A stretch of DNA of 64,000 nucleotides. Origin: Geosiphon pyriformis (Eukaryota > Glomeromycota > Glomeromycetes > Archaeosporales > Geosiphonaceae). Under the pieces are notes generated by a model, which was not told where the DNA came from, made no database searches, and saw only the letters and a program-made list of their open reading frames with translations. Where the stretch lies: contig JAAOMT010000352.1 in assembly GCA_016748015.1 (NCBI GenBank), positions 663,457-727,456 of the forward strand, in the 5' to 3' direction. Position 1 is the first letter of the stretch, and each line of letters opens with the position of its first letter. A program made the position numbers and the translations under genes. This document shows positions 1 through 10,060 of the stretch, one piece after another.

Positions 1-287
1 CATTCTGTGTTTCTAGATTAGAGAAACACATCAGGCAATTGCAAGGATAGCCTCAGAGAAGACCCCAGACAGTGGATAGATTTCAGTTCAGCCTCTGAGA
101 AGGAGTACATAAACACATACAACAATCAAGAATTAAAGAATAACTTATATCGCAACAGTAAAAAGAAAGCCTTCAGTGTAACAAGTGACATTATCACACA
201 AATAGAATTGAGGAACTCACGAAAGACTGATTGCAATTAAAGTGGGATATCAGCAATTAAATATAACAAGAAAACCATCCCGTAACA
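1..287. repeat. LTR-like fragment inserted in the A1 gag
   Basis: The A1 gag sequence, which matches the A2 copy at 63.6-63.7 kb, stops abruptly near 288. The unrelated sequence to its left ends in GTAACA (282-287), the terminal motif of every LTR in this window. I infer the end of another LTR or element inserted into gag and running off the left edge. No ORF is recognisable. It could instead be a rearrangement junction. Confidence 0.35.
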
Positions 288-1985
288 CCATGCTTTGCTG
301 ATATCTTGGTTGCTGGTATTGGTTTCTTTGATTTTGGTCTATGATTTTTTTTCTGCAGTCCTGAGTAATGTGTCCAGGTTTCTGGCAGTAGTAACAATTA
401 CGGAGATTGGTTTTCCAGAGTTGTTGCTGTTGCTGATGATTCTGTTGCTGTGGGTATTTGTTGTTGTTATTTTCTCTCTATTGTGGTGGTCAATAGGTTC
501 CTGTAGTTTTGGCTAAGAATCCCTTAATTTTCTGAGTTAGTTTCTTACTCAATTGGGTTATCTTTGCATCAATGTCAGAGGTTTTATTAATGGCTAAATT
601 AATGGCTTGGGTATGGTTTGCTTCTTGTTCTGCAGACTCAAAATCATGAGTAAGAGTAACAGCATCTTGTAAATTAGTCAGATGGCGGGGTCTTATGGAT
701 CTTAGAATACTACTCCACAATCCTTTAATGAATTGATTAAGAACTTGCACTGTGGTGTTGTAGTCTCTTTCGATAGCTAATATTTGACAAAAGATTTGAT
801 TGAATTGTCTAAGATAAGTAGTTACTACTTTGTAATTTTTTTGTTTAATTATGTTGAATTAATTCTGCAATCGGATTAAAGTATTGGGATTACAAAAGTA
901 TCATAGAAAGGTGAGCTTAAAGGTATTAAAGTTGGTTGGTTTTTCTGCAAGGCTTTGATACCACGAGTCTGCAGTTCTGGTTAGAAAAAATGACAGTGCT
1001 TGAATAGCTCTGTCATCATCCCAGTTGTTGGCAGTAATTGCTTTCTTGGCTTCTGCAATCCACAAATACACATTATCTTCTTCCTCTGAGAATTTTTCTA
1101 ACTTAGTGATATCTTAGTAGACCATGATCCAGTTGATGAGTGGGGTGTTACTGGTTACGTTTAAGGGGGTTGGTGTCCGCATATTTGAGTGTTCTCCAGG
1201 TGCTAATGCTGGTTGTTTCTCTTTGTCACTTGAACCACTAGGTTGTAAGATAACTGTTTCTTCTATTAGGGGAGATGCTGATTCTGTTGGGTTTTGTGCT
1301 GATGGTTATTTCCAAGTTGACATGTTTCTTTCTGTTTGACCGGCTGTTAGGGTAAGAATTCCAAACAGCAATCTGTATTCTCCTAATGATTTGGTCCAAC
1401 TGTGTTGATTTCAAGGGTGTGAATTTTCAGGAGTTCATGGTGTTTCTGATTGGGTTTCTGGGGGTGGGTTGAATACAATTCTACTTTGGGGTGTCTGATA
1501 GTATGATGAAGTTGTTGAGAAGAGAAATCTTGGTTTTTTGTTGACTGTAGACTTGGTTTGAGCAGTTGCGGGATTGTTGGATTTGTCTTCGTATTCTTCA
1601 GGGTTGGATTCCACTGGTTGTTGTACTTGAGAGAATTGTTTTGTCATATAATGTTTAATGTCCATATCAATTATACATAGGATTTCAGTGATTGCTCGAG
1701 TAGTGGTAATTGTTGAGTACCTTAGTAAACTTTAATGAATTTGTTCTCCAAGTTTTCCTGTGTCAGTTGCATGGCCTAACAAGCAGTTGATTTTTGCATT
1801 GATATAGTTGCAAAAATTACTTTCTGTGATGGTGGTTTTTGCTGGGATTCCTAGATTCTTTCGAAAATATTGAAATAGTACTCTTCTATATAAGGAGTGG
1901 TTTTTTTCTATTGTTTTAATAGTCAGCACTTTTGTGTATTTCTGGGGTGCTCTGTCTCTGTGGATTTATAACCTTACAGAGAGCA
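288..1985 (-). pseudogene. Gag of Ty3/gypsy element A1, interrupted and partial
   Basis: This is a retrotransposon gag read on the minus strand from about 1985 down to 288. It has an N-terminal region (1435-1929), a capsid-like segment (about 1120-490) and a CCHC zinc knuckle at about 356-397, seen as CYYCQKPGHITQDC. The capsid segment contains the usual retrotransposon-gag aromatic signature around SWYQSLAEK. Stops and frame changes break it into pieces, so it is non-functional as it stands. The reading matches the plus-strand copy A2 at 62.35-63.65 kb almost segment for segment, which supports the call. Protease and pol are not in the window because other sequence replaces them below 288. 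Confidence 0.85.
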
Positions 1986-1990
1986 CCAAA
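1956..1990 (-). promoter_or_regulatory. Primer-binding region and hairpin of A1
   Basis: Directly inside the LTR the minus strand reads TTTGGTGCTCTCTGTAAGG, with a TGG at the place expected for a tRNA-primed start. The same stretch can fold back, because CTCTGT pairs with ACAGAG about 14 bases later. The A2 copy has an 8-bp version of this stem. I did not identify the tRNA. Confidence 0.5.
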
Positions 1991-2368
1991 TGTTACAAGT
2001 AAACTTGAGGGGTATGGGAAATGGTAATGTTTGGTGCTCTCAATTATTGATGATGTGTCTTCTGCATAATTCTGTTGGCTTAGTCTTGATTATCAGTTTC
2101 TGAAGATCTATTTCTAGATGTGATTTTACCCATTGAGTTCTTTGGTTATAAGGCACAGAGTTTGTCTTTCGTCAATTATAATGTTTTCCATAAATGTGAG
2201 CTTTCTTCTCTGAGCTAACGAGCACAGTTATTAGGGTCTGGTATTGTCTTTTTACCCTTCTGGTAAGCTAACAAGATAATGTTAATATCCAAAACTTAGA
2301 AAAAGCTTCCCTCTTTTACCAGGCTATCACAAAGTCTATTCCCAGACAGTCAATTTTACTATGTTGCC

Positions 2369-2429
2369 ACTCCACACAAAAAAAATAAAAAAAAAAAAGA
2401 AAAGAAAAAGAAAAGAAAAAAAAGAAAAG
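2369..2429. repeat. A/G-rich microsatellite in the A1 LTR
   Basis: This is an AAAAG-type homopurine tract on the plus strand. The A2 LTR has the matching (TTTTC)n tract at about 61868-61922, so the tract belongs to the LTR family rather than to the insertion site. Confidence 0.8.
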
Positions 2430-2814
2430 ATAAATTAGTATTATCAATCACTATAATCAAGAGCGATTGGTTCAAATTGTTAATAGTTTGAGATGGTTAT
2501 GCTAAGAGCATCTGTTCTAGAACAAAAGTATAAAACAAAAGTTAATTCATGTAAATTCCACAAAGTTTGAGAACATGAATTTGTGATTCTGATTTCTTTA
2601 ATAATTGGTTTATTTCAGAAGATGAAATAGAGAAGATAATAAATGATAAAGAGATATGAATATTTGATTCTTGTCTAGAGATTCATATATATCTGTCTGT
2701 TTTTCTAATTTCTACAACTACTTGCTTTTATACATTCTTTTGGTTTTACAGGATTGCTTTCAATTGTCTCGCTATTGCTAGTTATTGTTTTGCTATTTCT
2801 GTTATTGTTTTGTT

Positions 2815-3010
2815 TTTCTACATTATCACTAGTTATCCTATGTTATAACATGTTATCTGATATTATTATATGTTATTCTGTGTTATCTTGCATTATAACA
2901 CATTATTCTACGTTATTGTGTACTATTTTGTGTTATCTTGTGTTATAACATATTATCCTATGTTATAACGCATTATTCAATGTTATTGTGTACTATTCTG
3001 TGTTATGTCA
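2815..3010. repeat. Palindromic AT minisatellite in the A1 LTR
   Basis: About 200 bp of degenerate tandem copies of short units around GTTAT and the palindrome GTTATAAC, with a period near 10 bp. The LTR of A2 has the same array at about 61260-61470. It sits in U3, on the far side of the TATA box from the gag. Confidence 0.8.
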
Positions 3011-3068
3011 CATTTTGGTCACATTTCTTCATAACTTTGGATCGGTTTTTCTACTCAGGTAACAATGT

Positions 3069-3913
3069 TGTTACAAGTGTTTATTTGGGATCTCAAATCA
3101 AATAACAAATTCATAACTTGGTGCTGATTAATATAATAATGTTGTTATTTTCTGAAAATATGGTTGTCTGAAAGTTTTGGTGTCTGAAGGTTTTGGTTGA
3201 GTCTTTTGTATAATGAACAGAGATGTAATTGATTGGTTTATTCGTAGCTTTCTGAAACTACAGTTTCATCAAATTTTTTTCTCAGCATGGTGGCCGGCAA
3301 TCTTCTTAGTAAGCTATTCTCAAATTTATAAGTGCTTTACTCTTGTTTCACAGGTTTTTTACCAGTTCCTATGACGTCTGTAACTCAGTACTTTAATTCT
3401 TAATCAATTAGTCAATAAAAAAAATAAAAAAAATAAAGAAATAAACAAAAATAATTGCAAGTTAGTATCCTGTTAATAGCTGTGATCAAGAGCTATTGTT
3501 CCAGTATGCTTAAGTATCAATTACTATCAACATGAAGTATTGATAGTGTAGAATAGATTGAAATAGTGAATAATTATTTATTAATATTTGTGAATTAGAA
3601 GGTTGCTTAGATTAAATCTAAATAGAGAGATCTGTCTTTTCTACTTCTAATGCTACCACTATATATACATAATTGAAATTCCTCAATTCCTTGATTTTTT
3701 ACACCAGAAATCCTGGAATTCCTGGAATTCTGCAATTTCTTTTAAAAAAAATTCTGAAATTCTGGAATTCTGCAATTTCTTGTACAAGAATTCTGAAATT
3801 TCTGAAATCCTGCAATTTTTCTTGAGAGGAATCCTGAAATTTCATATTTACTGCAGCTACATCTGATTGGCTAATTTATATGCTAATATCTTTCTTATAT
3901 TTTATGAGTAATA
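3069..3913 (-). repeat. 3' LTR of element B
   Basis: This 845-bp LTR runs from TGTTACAAGTG at 3069 to ATGAGTAATA at 3913 (plus-strand reading). It is the same family as the LTRs of C (24404-25263 and 33628-34446) and D (40108-40979) and the solo LTR at 42550. A purine tract (AAAAGGAGGAAATAA on the minus strand, about 3914-3930) lies just inside it, as expected of a polypurine tract. Confidence 0.9.
3702..3843. repeat. About 40-bp tandem repeats in the B LTR
   Basis: Three imperfect units of roughly 40 bp, each built from TTCTGCAATTTCTT and TTCTGAAATTC-like pieces. They hold several TTCnnGAA arrangements. The same array occurs in every LTR of this family in the window. Confidence 0.75.
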
Positions 3914-4640
3914 TTATTTCCTCCTTTTAATATTGAGTTCCATCAAGATTTTCCAAATCTTTTAACTTCAATTCTCTGTCTTTGAGTATTTCTTGAACTT
4001 TTTTTTCGAAAATTACTTGAATTATCTTGTTCTGTAATTTTTCAAATTGGGTGTTGATTATTTTTCCCATTTAGTTAACTGTAATAGAGTCTATTTCTGG
4101 ATTAAGTAAGATTTCTGGTCTGTCTTGAAATCCCATATGTAGTCGGTAGATGGCTTTTGCTTGTGTATTCAAATTGTTCTTTCCCACAAATTGTTTCAGT
4201 TGTTGCAGTATTGTTGTATTGAATAGTTGTTTTGTTTTATCTGTGTATAAGTTCTGAATATTCAAGTGTCATCCCAAGTAGAAATAACAAAAGTTCCTTG
4301 GAAATTCATGTATCCACCATTTCCAAGTTTTTCTGGTTAATTCTTGATATGTGGTAATACTTGTTGGTTCTTCTATTGCTAATTTTATTTTCAAAACCAT
4401 TTTTTTGATAGGGTTTTCTGTTTTTTTTTGACTTTTGTATTTGGGTATCTTTCTAGTATCTTGGTATCAAATGGTTTATTGATTGATAATAATTTCCATA
4501 TTCTGTTGTTGAATCAGTTGGAAGAGTTGTTGTGCTAATAAGTAAATATTATTAGTGATTTCTATTTTTCTGAAGTTTTCTATTACATCTTCCATGTTTT
4601 TATATACTTTTTTTATTGTTTAATTTTACATGTTTGGTCC
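3914..4640 (-). pseudogene. Conserved C-terminal Trp-rich domain of element B
   Basis: Downstream of the integrase C-terminus, on the minus strand, is a protein segment of about 200 residues that I do not recognise. It has TWKWW, then RNFCY, then NLYTDKTKQLFN, then PEILLNPEIDSITVN, and ends next to the polypurine tract. Elements C (32900-33610) and D (39391-40100) carry the same segment, and E has a diverged one (36291-37200). Conservation across copies suggests it was translated, probably as the pol C-terminus. B retains one open stretch of 64 codons at 4071-4265. Confidence 0.7.
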
Positions 4641-5900
4641 AATAATAATGATTGGTTCCAGATCTTGTGGAATCTCATCTGGTTGTACTAGTATTTTCTG
4701 TACTTCTAATTGTGAAATATTACTGATGAATGGTGATACTATATGGTGATATGGTTTCAGTCAATTACTATGTACTGCTTTGGCTAAAATTTTGTTGTCC
4801 CATCTTAATTTATAAGCTCTATTTCTAAGAATTTTTTCTATGTAAAATGGTCCATCTTATTTGGGGTCAAATTTTTTACTTTATTGTTTTTCTGCTTTGA
4901 TATGATGTAAAAATACTTTGTCTCCAAGCTTAAATTCAATTGATTTATCTGGAAGTTGGTTATCATGTCTTTTTTTTTGTTTTTCTTGTGACTTTTGAAT
5001 ATTATCAGCTGCTCTTCATTGCTTGTTTTCTAAAGTTTCTATCAAGTTATATGTTCTTCTTAGCAATGTTTTCTGAAAATTATTTTTAGTTATTGGTTCT
5101 GTTGGATATGTTTTGACTTCTATCTCTACTGGTAATGTTGCTATTCTACCATATATTAGTTCAAATAGTATTGTTTGTATAGTGTCTTGCTTTATTGTTT
5201 GATAAGCAAATAATACTGATGGTATAATCAAGTCCCATTCATTCTGGTTTTCTTGGCTGATTTTGGCAATGGCTTCACACAATGTTTTGTTAAACCTTTC
5301 TACTAACTCATTTGTTTGTAGATGGTATGGTGATGATAATGGTCTTTTTATCTCAAATTTTTGACTTAATTTTGCCAATGTTTTATTCACAAAGTGAGTT
5401 TTTTGATCAAATAATAATTTTTTGAACATCTGTATCGATAGATCAAATCCTAATGAATAAATTCGGTAACAGATTTTGCATCTGCTCTTTGAATGGCTTT
5501 TGCTTCTGGCCATTTAGTGAAATAATCTATGGCTACTGCAATATATCTGTTGCCTCTGCTAGTTATTATTATTGGTCCAACTAAGTTAATTCTGATCCGA
5601 TTGAATGGTTGTCCCACTTTGATTGGTCTTAATGGTTTACTGGGTTTTGTTCCTCTTCTTTTCTGACAAGCATCACAATTTTGAACATATTGGATGATAT
5701 CTGAATACATTGATGACCAATAATATCTTTTTCTGGTTCTTTCTATGGTTGCTTCTTTATGAAAATATCTTGCTGTTGAATCTGAGTGCATGTTGAATAA
5801 TATTGTCTCTTTTTCTGGTTCTATGATTACTCTGGTTGGTTAATTTGGATTTCTTTTGTTCTTCTGGTAAAGTATATTTTGATGGTTAATAAAATATTTT
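4641..5900 (-). pseudogene. Integrase of element B
   Basis: This is an integrase in several open pieces. The N-terminal HHCC zinc domain shows CDACQKRRG (ORF 5450-5791). The catalytic core reads INLVGP, where the family has Asp (Asp to Asn), then LLFDQKTHFVN with the second Asp, then LVERFNKTL with the Glu (ORF 5016-5513). After that comes a GPY/F-like C-terminal module (GPFYIEKIL) near 4870. The pieces lie in different frames and are separated by stops, so the enzyme is not functional. Confidence 0.9.
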
Positions 5901-6047
5901 AATTGTTGTTTTATGTTTTTTTGTTCCTTTTGAGATAATTTCTTCTTGAACAATTGGGTATTTATATAATGTTGGAGTTGCTGGTATTTTTGTATATTCA
6001 TCTTTTTGTTATATTTTTGGGTTGAAATGTTTTTAGATTTGTCTTAT

Positions 6048-7441
6048 TTACAACAAACTGTCGACATTTCTGTTGTCTTTTCTCTTTTTATAATGTACTG
6101 TAAATGTATATGGTGATAGTGCTATTTTCCATCTCACATGACAATTGTCTCCAAATTTTTGCTTCTGGATTGAAGTCAATTCTTTGTGGTCAGCATAAAC
6201 ATCAAACTTTTGGCTCAAGTATTTTTTCCATTTGGTAACAGCCCAATAGATAGCTAAATGCTTTAATGCTGGAGTTACATAATTTTTTTCAGCTGGACTT
6301 AAGCTTCTACTGGCATATGCTACTGGATGTTTTTTTTTGTTTGGTCCTTTCTGTAATAGTACTGCTCCCAATGTTTGGCCTGATGCATCAGTGGTAATGA
6401 TAAATGGTTTGTTGTAATCTAAATACATTAATACTGGAGCTTGGATAAGCTTTCTTCTTAATATATTAAAAGCTTTTTGTTGGGCTTCTGTTCATTCGTA
6501 CTTTATGTTCTTGGTTTGCAAGTGATGGAGTGGTTGGGCTAATTTAAAGAAGTCTTTGATAAAGCAGCAATAGTATTCAACAAATCTCAAGAATGCTCTC
6601 AATTCTGTGAGATTATTTAGTACTGGAAAGTTCTTGACAATCTCAATCTTATCTGGATCTATTTTGATTCCATCTTTGCTCATCACATGTTCCAAAAACT
6701 TGAGTTCAGTTTTTTCAAAAAAACATTTGGTTGCATTTAACTTTAATCTGGCTCTTCTTAGTCTTTTGAACACTTATTGGAGATAATGCAGATGATCATC
6801 AAATGTTTTTGAGAACACATTGGTATTATTCAAGTATATGATTACTAATTTCTATAGTAGCCCAGTATAAACAATTTCCATGAGCCATTGGAATGTTGCT
6901 GGAGCATTTATCAAGCCAAATAGCATGACTTCAAACTCAAAATTCTTTTTTTTTATGGTAAATGCTGTTTTCTCTTTGTTGACTGGATCCATGGCTACTT
7001 GCCAGTAACTACTATCTAAATCTAGAGTTGAGAACCATTTCTTCCCTCCAAAGCATCGAAAAGTTCTTGGATCTTTGGAATTGGGTAGCTGTCACCTTTG
7101 GTTACTCCATTTAGTTTCCAGTAATCCACACAAAAGCAGATTTTTCCATTTTTTTTATGGACTAGTACCACTAGTAATAACCATGAACTTATTGATAACT
7201 GAATTAACCTGTTGTTAAACATCTGATTGATTTCTTGACAAATGATTTCATGGCTAGCTGGTAGTACCCTGTATGCTCTCTGTTTAATTGGCATTGTATC
7301 TCTAGTTTTGATTTGATGTTGGATAATATCAGTTCTGCCAAATTTGTTTTCATTGGCAAAGATGTCATTAAAATTGTTAAGTAACATCTTGAGTTGCATC
7401 TGTTGAAGTGAGTCTAGATTTCCCAAATTCATCTGTTCCAA
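6048..7441 (-). pseudogene. Reverse transcriptase and RNase H of element B
   Basis: The RT begins near 7441 with MEQMNLGN and has the conserved KNGKICFCVDYWKLN block, YWQVAMDP, and an active site read as YLNN where the family has YLDD. RNase H lies at 6048-6428, with TDAS, a Lys (ALKHL) where the second catalytic residue Glu is expected, and DHKEL. A 1-bp deletion near 7033, compared with the same place in C, shifts the frame before WFSTL. With the stop codons this leaves the gene broken. Confidence 0.9.
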
Positions 7442-7450
7442 TTGTTTTGG

Positions 7451-8635
7451 TTAGAGCAGATAACATTTTCCTTGTCTGTAGATTGTTTGTGATGTGATAT
7501 CCACATATTCACAAAGTTGTGGAAAGTCTGGAATGGTGTCTGGCCATTGATTTTCAATTTCAGTGGTTAAATATCTAATGGTGGTTCCTTCCAGTATCTC
7601 TATAATGTCTTCTGTATTGTTGTAAATAGGAATTTTTATGTGACCAAGGTTTTTGGCTGGTATGTGTAAATTGACTAATCCAATTTTTCTTGATTCACAA
7701 AGAGTTGCTTTTGCTTCAAAAATCTGTATCTGATGCTTTACTTTTCTCTCTATAACTACCATATACTGGTCATATGGTGGAATAGAAATTGATTAACAGA
7801 TTGAGATAATTTCTTCTTTGTCAACAATTTCTTCCTCTGCCATATTAACTGGTACATCTAGTCTATCTGTTGATCTGAATCTTTGTATTCTTCTTGCTGT
7901 TATCCCTAGTTCTTTCTTAGTTTTTACTGGTACTAATTGAGCTATTTTAATCAGAGGCAGAAATATTGCCTGTGCTATCTTTTCATTTGGATCTATTATG
8001 TAGGCCTTTTCTGAATCATTTTGTAGCATAGCAATAATATTTCTTATGTATCCTGCATCAATTATTCCTCTTCTGATGTTGATTCTCTTTTTCATTAAAC
8101 TATTTCTAGATGCTAGTTGAACTATTGTTGTTGCTAGAATTTCTAATGCTACTTTGAGATCAATGTATGTGCACGAATGTGGTTCCAATTTAATGGCATT
8201 CTTCTCTAAATATTTCAGATCAAACTTAGCATCAGTATTATGTGCATGTTCTGGCATAATACTTTCATTTTTATCACTAAACCATTTAAGTTTCTGCTTC
8301 TTGGTAAGGTCAGAGAGTGCAATATATGTTTTGGGATTTGAATCAAAGTCCGAATCATTGTTATTTTCATTGTCATATTGAGCAGAGCTGGAACCATTAT
8401 TTTCATTATCATTGTTGTCAGAGTTTGATTCAGAATTGAAAGTTGATTCTGATTTCAATATGCAGCTGTCGATTGGTTTGTCTTCTTCTGGAATTGTGTA
8501 GATCATGCATGGTAGTAGATTGTAAATGAGATCACACTCATTACAATATTGGAAGTCACATGGGATTAGACAATGTTGATACAGTCTAGTGTTTAGCTGT
8601 TCTAAGCATTGCTCTTGCTTTTCCCTTGTGGGCAT
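7451..8635 (-). pseudogene. dUTPase domain and beta-rich linker of element B
   Basis: The 280-aa open frame at 7793-8635 ends in a trimeric-dUTPase-like domain. Its motifs in order are DAKFDL, ASRNSLM, GIIDAGYIRNI, KIAQAIFLPL and a decayed last motif RRIQRFRSTD. Such enzymes hydrolyse dUTP to dUMP and keep uracil out of DNA. An acidic low-complexity stretch rich in Ser, Asn and Asp precedes the domain. The following open frame (7451-7762, 103 aa) is a short beta-rich linker with IPAKNLGHIKIPIYN leading to RT. The last motif is damaged, so this copy is probably inactive. Confidence 0.85.
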
Positions 8636-8879
8636 TAGTCCTTGGTAGTGTTCGTGAAATTGTTTTAAATCTAGGAGGTTTATGACTGGTTTTGGGTCTC
8701 AGTCAAGTTCTATGGGTTCCAGTGGGTTATTTTTAATTGTTTTTATCTCTTCTGATGATGCTTCTTCAATTTTGGTGAGTGCCATTTACCAGATTTTGTC
8801 ATTATTGTGAGAATATCCATCCAGACATTTGACTGCTTGTTTTCAGATGGCATCTATGGATATTCCTTTTTTCATCCAG

Positions 8880-9450
8880 TCACTTATGAGAATCATGTAC
8901 TAACATGATTTGTCACACATTCCTCCTTGTCTAGGAATGTTATTCCACATTTCTTTGTCTAGAAGAGTTTCTCTACAAGTCAAGCATAGTTCATTATTCC
9001 ATTTTCCAACTTGTTTTGGCCTTTCAAATCTTTCAATGATGCATGAGTGGCAGTAAAATTTAGTTGCCATTAGATATTTCTCATTGTTGCCACAGCATGT
9101 GCCTATTGATGACAATTTTTTGCCACAATTAACACATATGAGCTTTAGTTAATGATAATACAATTGTGGTGGTTGAGAGTAAGTATATAGAATATATGTT
9201 GAGGTAGTGTCTGGTTCTGATCTTTTCTCTTTTCCTTTTCCTTTTTCTTCCCAAGTTTAAATTGGTGACTGCTCACTTTGGTTATTACTGTTCCAGTACC
9301 TTTGGTTGGTTTTCCCAATAAGTTCTTCTTCTCTTTTTTCCTTTTTTTTGTTGTTCCATGATGGTATTGACAGTAGTTTGTTGTGTTCTGTGTTGGCCCA
9401 AGAGACTTGGTAGGCTTTTCAGATAGGTTTCTTTTTCTCTTTTTCAAACT
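8880..9450 (-). pseudogene. Cysteine-rich block and Lys-rich linker of element B
   Basis: The open frame at 8900-9115 shows paired cysteines: CHSC, then CLTC, then CDKSC, preceded in frame by CVNCGKK just upstream. Spaced pairs of this kind usually bind zinc. A Lys/Arg-rich segment (9145-9447) comes before it. The same block occurs at the same place in C, E and F. I cannot assign it to a named family. Confidence 0.65.
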
Positions 9451-9469
9451 CGATGAGTGAAGCTGATGT

Positions 9470-10060
9470 CATAGTGATAGACTTGAAGTGGTCACATGTG
9501 GCTGGTACATATAGATGTTAACTGTTTTGACTAATCTGGAGTTTTTGGATGTTTCAATTGAGCATTGCATTGGCTTTGAACAGCCAGTTATTACCAATGA
9601 GTGCTTGGTATTAGGTAGCCTCCATAACTAATACTTTGATTGGCACCATAATGCCATTAACCTTTATAGGAAGATTATTAATCTCACCAATTGGAGTTTT
9701 GGTTGCTCTATCAGCAGTAATTATGCATGTGCTGGCAGCACAATCAACTCAGCAACCTAATTGGTCCATGAGTTGTTATGTAATAATGCTGTCAGCTAAT
9801 CCACTATTCAGAATCAATTTGATGGCATGACCATTAATCTTCATGTTAATGTACATAGCAGTAATCAGTTTGATGTCAAGAGTGACTCTACTGAATAATG
9901 AAACTGGTGTGGTTTCCTCAAGTTTGAAAAGAAAAATAGCTACTAAAGATTTGTCATTGGAGATGGTTGCTGGTGGAATATTGTTAATAAGTGGTTGTTT
10001 TTGTTTGAGTTCTCAGTTGTTGGGTGAGGTGTTTTTTGGAATAACCAGAAGACTTAAATA
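9470..10060 (-). pseudogene. Aspartic protease of element B
   Basis: The minus-strand reading has ITAMY, then LILNSG at the place of the retropepsin active site (D-S/T-G), then NGIMVPIKVLV and a final NNWL segment, which is the usual pattern of a Ty3/gypsy protease. The catalytic Asp is replaced by Asn, and a TAA follows two residues after DSIIT. Element C shares both the Asn and the TAA. Confidence 0.8.

Larger units (their letters stand above)
1991..3064 (-). repeat. 5' LTR of element A1
   Basis: This is a 1074-bp LTR with TGTTAC and GTAACA ends, oriented minus. It matches the 1087-bp LTR at 61216-62302 as its reverse complement. It contains a TATA-type box (TATAAAAG on the minus strand, about 2725-2732), an A-rich microsatellite and a palindromic AT minisatellite in the U3 part. 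It is followed at 3065-3068 by ATGT and then immediately by the LTR of element B. Confidence 0.9.

Noticed and set aside
2754-2948. 64-codon Leu/Ile-rich open frame in the A1 LTR.
   Set aside because: It is a translation of the GTTAT minisatellite and not a gene.
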